A program made the position numbers and the translations under genes. A DNA stretch of 64,000 nt, from NCBI GenBank assembly GCA_902475025.1, contig CABRXX010000004.1:1-64000 (forward strand). Direction: 5' to 3'. The stretch is from Merdiplasma sp905207905. GTDB taxonomy: Bacteria; Bacillota; Clostridia; Lachnospirales; Lachnospiraceae. Below, piece after piece: positions 33,184-42,152 of this stretch. The notes under the pieces are model-generated. The model ran no database searches. It saw only the letters and a list, made by a program, of their open reading frames with translations, and was not told the DNA's origin. How positions within the stretch are numbered: position 1 is the first letter of the stretch; the number at the start of each line of letters is the position of its first letter.

Positions 33184-36100
33184 ATGGGAATGGATAGTGT
33201 ATTAAAAGTGTCCCTTGTCCTGGATATGATCGATCACCTGACGGATAAGGTAGGTAAAGTAAACGGATCTGTGGGCAGTATGACACAGTCATTTGCTACG
33301 ATGCAAAAGGCAGGGGCTGCCATGACAGGTGTCGGTACTGGAATTGTGTCTGCCTGCGGTGCAGCAGTTACGGCAACCTTTGATACACAGAATGCGCTTG
33401 GAGAGATCGCATCCTTAGGTGTACAGGACTTGCAGGCTATTGAGAATGCTGCAAAAAATTTCTCTGATACCTGGGCAGGAACTACAAAGGCGGATTTCAT
33501 AACGGCATCCTATGACATTAAGTCCGGTATCGCATCCTTGACAGATGAGGGTGTAGCACAGTTTACAGAGCTGGCAGCGTTGACCGGAAAAGCAACGAAG
33601 TCTACCACAGAGACGATGGGATCTCTGTTTGCAACGGGCTATGGTATTTACAAGGGATATTATGACGATCTGTCCGATTTGGAATTTGGTGAGATGTTTT
33701 CCGCAGGGATTGCTACTGCGGTAAAGCTGTATAAGACCAGCGGAAACGGGATGGCAGATGCAATCAGTATGCTGGGAGCAACGGCAACAAATGCACAAGT
33801 GCCACTGGAAGAACAGCTTGCAATCCTTGGTCAGCTTCAGACAACGATGAGTGGATCAGAAGCAGCCACAAAATATAAGTCGTTTTTAAACACCGCTGCC
33901 AACGCCGGAGAGAAGCTGGGCCTTACATTTTTGGATACGAATAATCAGCTGATGTCCATGCCGGATATATTGGAAACGCTGCGCGGAAAGTATGGTGATA
34001 CGCTGGATGCGGTGGAGAAGCAGCAGCTAAAGGAAGCATTTGGGACGGATGAGGCGATTGCGCTGATCGATCTGCTATATCAGAATACAGATCAGCTAAA
34101 GACAGGAATTGATGATCTGCAGGAATCTATGTCCGGAGGAGTAGCGGTCACAGAGGAGATGGCGAATGCCATCAACAACACACCGGAGCAAAAGTTCCAA
34201 GTGCTGAAGCAAAAGATTCATAACACAACGGAAGAACTGGGAAAAGGATTGCTGCCAACGGTAAATAGCGCAATGGATGTAGTTGCCGGTGTGATCCAGA
34301 AAGGAAGTGACTGGGTAGCGGCAAATCAGGATACGGTTGCATCTATAATGCACATCGTGATGTATTTGGGTATTTTCCTGATTGCTGCTGGTGCGTTGAC
34401 TGCTGTGGTGGGAACGGTTGGCCGAACTTTTATCGGCCTTGGCGGAATCGTGACCGGGGTGAAAAAAGTGTTCAGCGCTGGAGGATTTTTGGCAGCTTTG
34501 GGGCCGTTTGCACTAATTGCGGCGGCTGTCGGGGGATTGATCGCTTTATTCCAGGCCTGTGGCGGTGATGTATCTAAGCTGCAAGGGATCTTTAGCAATG
34601 TGTTCGGTGCCATCAGTGGGTTTATCGGGAATGCATTGACATCAATCGGAACGTATCTGCCGGGCTTCCTGCAATTTGGCCTCGAGCTTCTGACCAATAT
34701 AATCAGTGGTATCCTATCCGGATTGCCGGGGATTTTGTTATCTGGTGCACAAATTATTGTGTCGCTTCTGGCCGGTATTGTACAGCAGCTTCCTGGGATA
34801 ACGGCAGCTGCAGCAGCAACCATCAATGGATTTTTGACGATGATTGTTTCCGGATTGCCGGGGATCCTGAGTGCAGGCGTACAGATGATTACAATGGTGC
34901 TGAATGGAATTATTCAGGCACTTCCGGCGGTGATCCAATCCGGTATCCAGCTTGTTTTAAGCCTAATGTCGGGGATTGTTCAGAACCTTCCTGCGATTCT
35001 GGCAATGGGGGTATCCCTGATCGGGAATCTGCTGGCTGGTATTGGCCAAGTACTTCCGAACCTGATATCCGGTGGCCTGGCCATTATCGGAAATATTATA
35101 AGCGGTATTTTGCAGGCGATTCCTATGCTGCTTGGAATGATACCAGACTTGTTTAAGACAGTCGGGGATACGATTTTAAGCATTGATTGGCTGCAGATTG
35201 GCAGTGATCTGATAAATGGAATTAAAGACGGTTTCATGGAAGGATTCCATAAACTGGTCGATACGGTAAAGGGCGCTTGGGGAAAATTTACAGACTGGTT
35301 ATCCGGTGGCGGCAAGGATGAGGAGATTGCCGAAACAGTCACAGCAACTGCGCCAAAAACGGAAACCGTTACACCTAAGACAGCAACTGACTACAACCTG
35401 CCGGAAGTATCATTGCCCACCACTGTATCTACAGTCGAGGCTCCGGAGATCACGTTTGATGCGAGTAAGTATCAGATCAGTGGATTGGAAGGGATGGAGG
35501 CATTTGCAGATGGAGTGCAGTTAGGCGGCACAGAGGTGCAGGCTGCGCTGGATAGTACAGCTGGGACGTCTATGGATAGTATCTTAGCATCGTTACAAAC
35601 GGTAGATACATCGAGTGCAACAGCAGCTGGAAACAGCATTATGGAAAGTTTAGGTACCGGTATGGAGGCATCGGCATCCAGCGCTACTGCATCGGCACAG
35701 GATGCAATCAATCAGGCCATGGCTGCAGCCTCTCCTCAGGGGACAACTGCTGCGGATCTTTTTACCTTTGACACGGTTGGGATTGAGCAGGCTGCCGGGA
35801 TCGTAGGCAGTTCTGTGACATCTGCGCAGGAAACGACACAGGGTGGCGTGAGCGCCATGGAAACCGCATGGGCTTCAGGAATGGATCATATCCAGTCATC
35901 TGTAAGCAAAAGTATGTCAAGCGTGAAGTCTACGGTAACATCTGCAGCGAATCAGGCAGCTTCTGCGGTTCAGAGCGCATTTGCTGGAATATCCGTGACG
36001 GTTCCGGCACCGAAGCTGCCCCATGTGGCAGTGTCGTACTCTACGGTAGGATCTGGAGATGCCACAGCAAAGGTTCCAAACTTTAGCGTGAGCTATTACG

Positions 36101-36438
36101 CACGCGGCGGTATTATGACCAGGCCGACACTGTTCGGGCTCAATGGCAAAAATGCCATGGTTGGAGGAGAAGCTGGAGATGAGGCAATCCTGCCTTTGGA
36201 CACACTGTGGGGACGCATGAAAGCTGTTGTGTCTGCGGTGGTGGAAAGCAAGGTGGTGAAGCGGGAACCGCGTAAATCACTAAGTAAGGAATCAGTATCG
36301 AAACGCTCCAGCGGAACTACATACAACAAGTATGAAGTGCATCTAAATGTGGATATTGATTCCATAGATAGTCTGAAAAAGCTGAAGCATCTTCTGGATG
36401 AATTAGAAATGCCAGAAGGGGATCCGCAGGCAGCGTAG
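33184..36438 (+). CDS. Tail tape measure protein
   Basis: 1084 residues, the longest prophage gene; its length sets tail length. TP901-type start (VSLVLDMIDHLTDKVGKVNG), a hydrophobic middle (about 385-660) with several repeats of the form (S/A)GLPGIL-SG-Q-I--L-(A/N)GI-Q-LP, then Ser/Ala/Thr-rich helices and a C-terminal GGEAGDEAILPLDTLW motif typical of tape measures. GAGGGATAAGGG ribosome site. Confidence 0.93.
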   Translation: MGMDSVLKVSLVLDMIDHLTDKVGKVNGSVGSMTQSFATMQKAGAAMTGVGTGIVSACGAAVTATFDTQNALGEIASLGVQDLQAIENAAKNFSDTWAGTTKADFITASYDIKSGIASLTDEGVAQFTELAALTGKATKSTTETMGSLFATGYGIYKGYYDDLSDLEFGEMFSAGIATAVKLYKTSGNGMADAISMLGATATNAQVPLEEQLAILGQLQTTMSGSEAATKYKSFLNTAANAGEKLGLTFLDTNNQLMSMPDILETLRGKYGDTLDAVEKQQLKEAFGTDEAIALIDLLYQNTDQLKTGIDDLQESMSGGVAVTEEMANAINNTPEQKFQVLKQKIHNTTEELGKGLLPTVNSAMDVVAGVIQKGSDWVAANQDTVASIMHIVMYLGIFLIAAGALTAVVGTVGRTFIGLGGIVTGVKKVFSAGGFLAALGPFALIAAAVGGLIALFQACGGDVSKLQGIFSNVFGAISGFIGNALTSIGTYLPGFLQFGLELLTNIISGILSGLPGILLSGAQIIVSLLAGIVQQLPGITAAAAATINGFLTMIVSGLPGILSAGVQMITMVLNGIIQALPAVIQSGIQLVLSLMSGIVQNLPAILAMGVSLIGNLLAGIGQVLPNLISGGLAIIGNIISGILQAIPMLLGMIPDLFKTVGDTILSIDWLQIGSDLINGIKDGFMEGFHKLVDTVKGAWGKFTDWLSGGGKDEEIAETVTATAPKTETVTPKTATDYNLPEVSLPTTVSTVEAPEITFDASKYQISGLEGMEAFADGVQLGGTEVQAALDSTAGTSMDSILASLQTVDTSSATAAGNSIMESLGTGMEASASSATASAQDAINQAMAAASPQGTTAADLFTFDTVGIEQAAGIVGSSVTSAQETTQGGVSAMETAWASGMDHIQSSVSKSMSSVKSTVTSAANQAASAVQSAFAGISVTVPAPKLPHVAVSYSTVGSGDATAKVPNFSVSYYARGGIMTRPTLFGLNGKNAMVGGEAGDEAILPLDTLWGRMKAVVSAVVESKVVKREPRKSLSKESVSKRSSGTTYNKYEVHLNVDIDSIDSLKKLKHLLDELEMPEGDPQAA

Positions 36439-36447
36439 GAGATCAGT

Positions 36448-36996
36448 ATGATATTTGTTCAGGACAAGCATATAAAAGTCGGGAAGGATTACCTTCCCGG
36501 CATTGTAAAAAGTATCCGGATCTCTGAGGAAGGGAAGCTGGAGGACAAGAAAAAAGGTAAGAAAAAAGTATCGAACCAGCCCACCGGATATGAGGCTGCG
36601 CAGGTTGAAATTGATCTGTTTTTAGAGGAAAATGCTACCTACAATCTGGAAAATATGATCCGTTTTATCCAGCGGTTGTTTAAGCGATCAGGACAAACAA
36701 AGCAAAAGAAATATAAGCTTACGGCGGCGGAGATCAATGCCCATGGGATTACGGAGGCTTATTTTAATGGAATCAGCACAACAAAGGATGCAGCGCAGAG
36801 CTGGGCGGTGTGTACCATATCATTTGTTGCTCCTGCGATCTCCGGGCTGAAAGTGGTACGAACGAAGAAACAGCTGGCGGCGGCAAAGAAAAGTAAAACT
36901 TCCAAATCAAAAAAGAGTACAGACAAAAGTCCGGCAAAGAAGCAGAAAAATCAAGCAGTGGCCAAAAAGAAAGCGAAAAAACTGGTAAAGAAGTGA
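36448..36996 (+). CDS. Tail/baseplate protein with Lys-rich tail
   Basis: 182 residues. The first 135 residues form a compact domain (DYLPGIVKSIRISEEGKLED, NLENMIRFIQRLFKRSGQTK, SWAVCTISFVAP). The last 45 are Lys/Ser-rich and probably disordered. The place after the tape measure matches Mu DNA-circularisation/tail proteins or XkdP-type proteins. Exact family unknown. Confidence 0.6.
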   Translation: MIFVQDKHIKVGKDYLPGIVKSIRISEEGKLEDKKKGKKKVSNQPTGYEAAQVEIDLFLEENATYNLENMIRFIQRLFKRSGQTKQKKYKLTAAEINAHGITEAYFNGISTTKDAAQSWAVCTISFVAPAISGLKVVRTKKQLAAAKKSKTSKSKKSTDKSPAKKQKNQAVAKKKAKKLVKK

Positions 36997-37002
36997 GGGT
37001 AA

Positions 37003-37746
37003 ATGGAGATAAATCTGGAAGGATTAGAGTTCCGGCTGACCTGTGGAGAGTATCAGGTTACTGGCGGATTTGATGCAAAGTACCAGTCAGATGATACCGA
37101 TGCACCAGCGTGGGCAAGGATTTCATTGTCGGAAGAACTAAAACAGTTTCTGAAAGATAATTCAACGGATAGTTATGCACTGGAAATCGGAAATGAAGAG
37201 GGGTATGAACTGCTGGTGTCAGGGATGGGTATCTATCAGACAGAGGATACATTGATTGTGAAGACACAAGAAAATAAGGCGGACAGTATATCAGCGTTCT
37301 TTTTGAATGCTATGCTGCAGGAAGCAGCACGCTATCTATTTGCAGTGTTCAGGATCAGCAGGTACAAGATGACAGCAACAGACTATGGGCGAAGAAAGAA
37401 CTTTCAGATTAATGCAGCATCCTATCAGGATGCCCTGCGGCAGTTAAATGCCGTCTACCAGGTGGATCTTTCTTTCTATATGGAGGATGGACTACTTTAT
37501 TACGGTGTCCAGCCGGATCAGGATCATTACTATCTGCTATCCGATGACAATATTTTAGACATCGAAAAAAATGGGGCTATCTGGACAGCAGAGATCATCC
37601 CGATTCCGGGAATCCGTCCAAGGCAGATTGTGCAGCTATCTTGTGAAGAATACACGGGGATGGTACAGATTACATCTTGCACCATAGAGGGCGATGAAAG
37701 TGGCATTGATATGCGGATCAAATTCAGGGAGGTAAATGATGGGTGA
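37003..37746 (+). CDS. Baseplate hub protein (late control D/Mu gpP-like)
   Basis: 247 residues. ARISLSEELKQFLKDNSTDS, FQINAASYQDALRQLNAVYQ and a C-terminal beta domain (PRQIVQLSCEEYTGMVQITS) resemble hub proteins of Mu P/XkdQ type. It would connect tube and spike. Overlaps the next gene by 8 bp. Confidence 0.65.
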   Translation: MEINLEGLEFRLTCGEYQVTGGFDAKYQSDDTDAPAWARISLSEELKQFLKDNSTDSYALEIGNEEGYELLVSGMGIYQTEDTLIVKTQENKADSISAFFLNAMLQEAARYLFAVFRISRYKMTATDYGRRKNFQINAASYQDALRQLNAVYQVDLSFYMEDGLLYYGVQPDQDHYYLLSDDNILDIEKNGAIWTAEIIPIPGIRPRQIVQLSCEEYTGMVQITSCTIEGDESGIDMRIKFREVNDG

Positions 37747-38014
37747 TCTCAAAACGTTTGTCAAAAATATAGTGCGGGATGTGATAAAAACGGATTATCC
37801 GTCAATGGATTGCATGCATCCTGTTCCTGCAAGAATAACGTCTGTACAGCAACAGGATGTGACTCATTGCTATACAGTAAAATTACTGGATAAACATGAC
37901 GGCGAAGAGCTGCCGCATCTGGTATCCGATCAGGTATACCAGGAAGGGGATGAGGTTGTAATCCAATTTGTAGCAGGAATCCATCCTTATATAGTAGGAC
38001 GGTGGTATGGATGA
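37739..38014 (+). CDS. Baseplate spike-type OB-fold protein (Mu gp45 region)
   Basis: 91 residues from ATG 37739, 6 bp after AGGGAGG. ARITSVQQQDVTHCYTVKLL and EGDEVVIQFVAGIHPYIVGR resemble the OB-fold N-terminus of phage spikes, but the triple-helical tip is missing, so it is short for a gp45 homologue. Overlaps the next start (ATGA). Confidence 0.6.
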   Translation: MGDLKTFVKNIVRDVIKTDYPSMDCMHPVPARITSVQQQDVTHCYTVKLLDKHDGEELPHLVSDQVYQEGDEVVIQFVAGIHPYIVGRWYG

Positions 38015-38436
38015 GACTTGCAGGAATTGATGATGTAGATATCCGGTTGGATAAATACGGGCAGCTCATGCCTGACAGCAATGGAGAATGTATGCTGTGT
38101 GGCGGTATGCGCTGCTGGATGCAGGATATCTGGCTGGAAATGCTGACAGATGAAGGTGAATTGATCTGGGAAGACCAGGAAGGGATGCAGGCGTATGGAT
38201 ATAGCCTGACAGATTATCTGAACGCGGAGCAAGATGAGGATTTCAAAGATGAAATCAGTGCGCAGATTATCGGAAAAATGACCAAACGGGAATATATTGA
38301 CGATGGATCAATAAGCCTGACGATGGAAGCCTCAACAGACAGCATGTGGGTTGCACATGTCCAGTTTCGGGAGTCCGATGGTCAGAATGTCAATATTGAT
38401 ATTCATTCGGATGGGAAGGAGATAGACGTGACATGA
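38011..38436 (+). CDS. Baseplate wedge protein (Mu gp46/GPW-gp25-like)
   Basis: 141 residues. MRLAGIDDVDIRLDKYGQLM, then a LTDEGELIWEDQEGMQAYGY segment, matches the start of Mu gp46-type wedge proteins: native strand, then the conserved L-T--GE--- pattern. The C-terminal strand VNIDIHSDGKEI closes the fold. Coupled by ATGA overlaps on both sides. Confidence 0.75.
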   Translation: MRLAGIDDVDIRLDKYGQLMPDSNGECMLCGGMRCWMQDIWLEMLTDEGELIWEDQEGMQAYGYSLTDYLNAEQDEDFKDEISAQIIGKMTKREYIDDGSISLTMEASTDSMWVAHVQFRESDGQNVNIDIHSDGKEIDVT

Positions 38437-39566
38437 TACCGGATAACATTATGGAAAAAATCATTCATGTGCCGGATGAAGCAGAGTACATGGAAGAATT
38501 AGAAGAAAAACTTGTAGCAGAAGGATTTGTGATCACGAATTTTTCCAAGGGCGGCGTGTTCTATACCATATTGCGGATTGTGGTTCACGGGCTGATCCAG
38601 CTAAAGCAGCTAGGGGTTCAGATCGTTAATTCAGCGTTTATGACACATTGCCCGGAAGATTGGGTGGAGATCCGTGCTGCGGACTACGCCAAGTATCGCA
38701 AAGAGGGCATACACACAAAGGGTTATGTAACGGTGTACAGGCGCGATTACAGTTATCCAGTAAAAATCAAAAAGGGGCATCCATTTATAACGTCCCGCAA
38801 TGCAGATGGGGCATATTACACATATTACGCAGTCGAAGATATCGTGCTGCAGGAAGGTGTCAGTGAATGCAAAGTAATTGTTGAAGCGGAGCAGCCAGGG
38901 GCTGCCTACAATGTGGAGCCGGGGGTAATCTGTGAAACGCTTGTATATATTGACGGCTATGACCATGTAAGAAATGAGGAAGGCTGGATCATAGAAAGTG
39001 GAGCGGAAATCGAAGAAATTGAGTCCCTGCGTCAACGTTGCTTAAACAGCCGGGCAGAAAATGCACGCTTGAATCCAGACAGAAAGCTGAAGAGTATTGT
39101 GGAATCCATAAGCGGTGTGGTAACAGCAGACATTGACAGTCAGGCACCGCGGGGTGAAGGCACGGTGGATATTATCATCACCGGTTCTGAAGGTACTGCA
39201 GATGAGACGCTGATTCAAAAGGTGGAAGAAGCAATCAAAGAGATGGAAGGCAGTTATGGCAATTACTTGGTTAAGCCTGCTAAATCCATTAAACAAAACT
39301 TCACATTGACAGTATACGTGGAACATGGGGTCAGCTTGGTGGGCTATGAGGATCAGGTACGCACTGCGGTGAGCGATCTTATGAAGGTGAGTAAACGGAA
39401 AGAGTTAAACACGCTCTATCGGGATGAGATCATTGGCAAATTGATTTCTAACATTCAGGGATATAAAAAAACAGACATAACAGTACCAGCGGCAGATGTT
39501 ATTGCGGAAAAGGGAAACGTTATTGTAGCAGGAGATATACAGGTCACTGTGAAAAATATCAGTTAA
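38433..39566 (+). CDS. Baseplate J protein (Mu gp47-like)
   Basis: 377 residues. GFVITNFSKGGVFYTILRIV near the start, ITSRNADGAYYTYYAVEDIV, ESLRQRCLNSRAENARLNPD and PRGEGTVDIIITG are baseplate J signatures. It forms the main wedge of the contractile baseplate. Follows gp46 in the same order as Mu. Confidence 0.92.
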   Translation: MIPDNIMEKIIHVPDEAEYMEELEEKLVAEGFVITNFSKGGVFYTILRIVVHGLIQLKQLGVQIVNSAFMTHCPEDWVEIRAADYAKYRKEGIHTKGYVTVYRRDYSYPVKIKKGHPFITSRNADGAYYTYYAVEDIVLQEGVSECKVIVEAEQPGAAYNVEPGVICETLVYIDGYDHVRNEEGWIIESGAEIEEIESLRQRCLNSRAENARLNPDRKLKSIVESISGVVTADIDSQAPRGEGTVDIIITGSEGTADETLIQKVEEAIKEMEGSYGNYLVKPAKSIKQNFTLTVYVEHGVSLVGYEDQVRTAVSDLMKVSKRKELNTLYRDEIIGKLISNIQGYKKTDITVPAADVIAEKGNVIVAGDIQVTVKNIS

Positions 39567-39577
39567 GGAGGACAGAC

Positions 39578-40159
39578 ATGTATGAAAAATTTAGAGATTA
39601 CTTATATTATCTTCTTCCTACACCATTTAAGCGGCTGAAAAAAATAAAAAATCAGTGGTATATATTTTTCAAGGTGATTGGAGATGAATATGACAAAGTG
39701 CAGGCAGAGCTAGAGCGTGCGTTGGAAGAGACGTCAGTGGCAACCTGTAGTGTGGATATGCTGCCATATTATGCACAGGATCGGGGAATGTATCGATATA
39801 CGGAGGAGGACGATGAGACGTTTCGCAGTCGGATCGCAATGCAGGATGAGGTAGAGGCTCTTGGTGGTACGAAAGCCGGAATCATTCTTGCAGCAAAGAC
39901 ATTGGGATATGACGATGTGGAACATCTGTGGTATTCGGATATTGGTTACCCGGATAAGTGGTCACAGTTTCTGTTGCGGGTAAGTGTGTCTGATGATCAG
40001 GAACATCCAGTCACTATTGAGATTCTTGTCCGTGAAGTGCGCAAGGCAAAAGACAGCACATCGCTGGATAACTATTGTTTGTGCAATGTTCTGCACAGTG
40101 GAGCAAAAATAGGGGCAACGATATCGGTTGTAAATTATATTGGCTTAGGAGATATATAA
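39578..40159 (+). CDS. Tail protein (Mu gp48/YmfQ-like, DUF2313)
   Basis: 193 residues. A helical start (FKRLKKIKNQWYIFFKVIGD) with RSRIAMQDEVEALGGTKAGI and C-terminal VREVRKAKDSTSLDNY matches the gp48 family that links baseplate to fibre. TTAAGGAGGA ribosome site. Confidence 0.8.
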   Translation: MYEKFRDYLYYLLPTPFKRLKKIKNQWYIFFKVIGDEYDKVQAELERALEETSVATCSVDMLPYYAQDRGMYRYTEEDDETFRSRIAMQDEVEALGGTKAGIILAAKTLGYDDVEHLWYSDIGYPDKWSQFLLRVSVSDDQEHPVTIEILVREVRKAKDSTSLDNYCLCNVLHSGAKIGATISVVNYIGLGDI

Positions 40160-40161
40160 AT

Positions 40162-41052
40162 ATGATGACCTATACGGAAACGGGTCTTTCCCTGATTGCA
40201 GATGCGGTAGCATCTGGGAAACAGGTGAAAATCACCAGAATAGAATTAATAGCTGATCCGGAACGATCTGAAGGAGAACTAACCCATAATGCGGAAATTG
40301 CATCGGTGGAAAAGTATAATAATACAACGATAGACATTAAGGTGGTAACAGATAATTACAATTTTAAAAAAGACTATTTTTTTAATCGGGTGAATGTATA
40401 TGCGACAGGAGCAGATGGACAGGAAGTATTGTTTTGTTTCCAGCATACTAAGACTTGTCCGATCTACATACCGGCATACGATGGTAGGACAATTCAAAAT
40501 GAAATTAAAATAAGATTGAACGTTACTTCGGCCGATGTGGTGGATATAGTAAATGACGGCGTATATGTACTGCGGACGGACTTTGAAAAAGAGCTGGCTA
40601 AGAAGATCAATATAGCAGACATTGTGCAGGATGCCGATAAAGGTGAAGCAGACAAGGTAATATCTGCGGCCGTGGCTAAGACCTTACAGGATCAGATTGA
40701 CCAGAAGATTGACATAAAAAATATAGTGCAGAATACAGTGACAGCGGCTACAGATAAAGTGGTGTCTGCGGCTGTAGCGAAAGCTCTTCAAGATCAAATT
40801 ACTGAGCTAAACACGAATACAATCCGGAAGAAATCTGGAAGTCCAGTCTGCCAAATTGGGACTGATCAATATTTTAATGCTGTATCGATGTACGATCAAA
40901 ACGGCGCGTGGAAAAATTATTTATTGTCGCAGAAAAATGATGCAAAAATGTTTGTGGCACAATACCAGATCACACCCCGTGGTGACGGCAAGCATGAACT
41001 ACATTTTTATGATGCGGACGGTGGCTGGATATGTAAATTCACATCGGATTAA
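40162..41052 (+). CDS. Tail fibre protein, currently expressed form (cassette A)
   Basis: 296 residues from ATG 40162 (ATG 40165 also possible), 7 bp after TTAGGAGA; the frame is open further upstream inside the gp48-like gene. The N-terminal 130 residues are a baseplate-attachment domain (TETGLSLIADAVASGKQVKI). Two shaft repeats follow: INIADIVQDADKGEADKVIS...AVAKTLQDQI and IDIKNIVQNTVTAATDKVVS...AVAKALQDQI. At 40809-40817 the AAACACGAA core begins the variable tip (about 80 residues, ending GGWICKFTSD). The stop lies within the end of inverted cassette B. Confidence 0.88.
   Translation: MMTYTETGLSLIADAVASGKQVKITRIELIADPERSEGELTHNAEIASVEKYNNTTIDIKVVTDNYNFKKDYFFNRVNVYATGADGQEVLFCFQHTKTCPIYIPAYDGRTIQNEIKIRLNVTSADVVDIVNDGVYVLRTDFEKELAKKINIADIVQDADKGEADKVISAAVAKTLQDQIDQKIDIKNIVQNTVTAATDKVVSAAVAKALQDQITELNTNTIRKKSGSPVCQIGTDQYFNAVSMYDQNGAWKNYLLSQKNDAKMFVAQYQITPRGDGKHELHFYDADGGWICKFTSD
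40809..40817 (+). repeat. Cassette recombination core, site A
   Basis: AAACACGAA inside the expressed fibre gene, read as codons cta-AAC-ACG-AAt. AAACACGAATACA (13 bp) is shared with site C. Preceded by GAGCT rather than the ACA found at the three silent sites. Confidence 0.7.
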
Positions 41053-41338
41053 CCGGATAACAAAAACAGGCGTCTATTCGTCCTGTTCCGGTATATCCCG
41101 GGTAATAGGCAATTACTGTTCCAGCCATTTTCATGTACGCAGTATAGTTCCCGACTGTAAGATAAAATTCTTCCAGCGGGGCCGGGACGCCGGATATGAT
41201 TATATCCCCCTGTGCCAGTGCGCTGGATGGTGTAGCTTCCAGTGTTACGAAACACATTTTCCCGACTATTCGGTAGGATGCGGCTCCAGATTTCATCTTC
41301 GGGCCCAGCGCAGCACCGCCTCCAATATTCGTGTTTTG
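41039..41338 (-). pseudogene. Silent tail-fibre tip cassette B (inverted)
   Basis: Open for 99 codons in the frame set by the core: QNTNIGGGAALGPKMKSG, then VTLEATPSSALAQGDIIISG, ending FCYPVNPM. No promoter, ribosome site or natural start exists at its 5' edge, so it is a donor cassette rather than a gene. It converges on cassette A and the two stop regions overlap by 14 bp (41039-41052). Inversion between sites A and B would place it in frame on the fibre stem. Confidence 0.8.
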
Positions 41339-41340
41339 TA
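41328..41340 (-). repeat. Cassette recombination core, site B
   Basis: Minus strand TACAAAACACGAA, identical to site D over 13 bp and oriented opposite to site A. It marks the 5' edge of cassette B. Confidence 0.7.
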
Positions 41341-41395
41341 TGTAACTCGTTAATTATTTTTAGGCCGGTACGGTACTGGCCAGAAAGGAAAAGAA

Positions 41396-41800
41396 ATGGA
41401 AAGAATTAAATTGGGATCCGGTAAAGAACTGAATCTAATTGTCTGCGGCATCATGGCTGATGCACAGACTGTAACTATGAAATTTGTTCCGGGCAATGAT
41501 AGTCTGGACACATTAAATACACTGTTGATGGACACTGCACAGACAGAAAAAATGACGCTACTGTCTACCGGAAGCGAAGAGCTGGCTATATACAACGGAT
41601 ATACGCAGCTACAGTCGATTGGGCAGGAACTGGATGCTGTGATCGGCTACACGCAGGATGAAATGCAGACACCGATCACGGGTAAGTTGGTTACAGCAAT
41701 ACTGCGGAAGCCGGATTGTACTGAACAGAGATTAGATGCTGCGGAGGCACAGCTGACAGATATGCAGCTGGCACTGTGCGAAGTCTATGAAATGCTTTGA
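41396..41800 (+). CDS. Phage tail-associated protein of unknown function
   Basis: 134 residues. A beta-rich first half (KLGSGKELNLIVCGIMADAQ) and a C-terminal helical end (AAEAQLTDMQLALCEVYEML) typical of small proteins after fibre genes in Clostridial phages. GAAAGGAAAAG ribosome site. It lies inside the region that would flip if sites B and C or A and D recombine. Confidence 0.65.
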   Translation: MERIKLGSGKELNLIVCGIMADAQTVTMKFVPGNDSLDTLNTLLMDTAQTEKMTLLSTGSEELAIYNGYTQLQSIGQELDAVIGYTQDEMQTPITGKLVTAILRKPDCTEQRLDAAEAQLTDMQLALCEVYEML

Positions 41801-41813
41801 GGAGGTGCAGAAT

Positions 41814-41921
41814 ATGGAAAAAATTTATGCAGCGTTGATCAAAAAAGAGCTGAAAACAATCGAAGAGGTACCAGAAAGAATTAGGAGAGAAGTAAGAACT
41901 ATACTAGGCGGTGATAACTGA
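41814..41921 (+). CDS. CD1375/XkdX-like small protein 1
   Basis: 35 residues: MEKIYAALIKKELKTIEEVP, then an RIRREVRTIL helix. This short pattern recurs after tail genes in Clostridial phages (CD1375 family, similar to XkdX). TGAGGAGGTG ribosome site. A second copy follows at 41972. Confidence 0.7.
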   Translation: MEKIYAALIKKELKTIEEVPERIRREVRTILGGDN

Positions 41922-41971
41922 TGTTGCGTCAGTTAATCATAAGATTCTTACTCAGGAAGGGGGTGGAAGAT

Positions 41972-42097
41972 ATGGCAGTAGTATATGCGACACTTATCAT
42001 TAAAGGCAAAAAGAACATTGAAGATGTTCCACCGCGCATTCGTGACGAGGTGAAGCAGGTTCTGATTGACCTCGATCTCGAAACACTTGCGATTTAA
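41972..42097 (+). CDS. CD1375/XkdX-like small protein 2
   Basis: 41 residues: MAVVYATLIIKGKKNIEDVP, then PRIRDEVKQVLIDLDLETLAI. ATG 41972 is behind AGGAAGGGGGTGG; an in-frame ATG at 41921 has no ribosome site. Same fold as the preceding 35-residue protein, so a tandem duplication that has diverged. A CTCCGG/CCGGAG hairpin follows at about 42108-42131. Confidence 0.68.
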   Translation: MAVVYATLIIKGKKNIEDVPPRIRDEVKQVLIDLDLETLAI

Positions 42098-42152
42098 ACA
42101 TGCCAAAAGCTCCGGAGTGTGCCCCGGAGTAAAACAGTGGGTACATAATAGC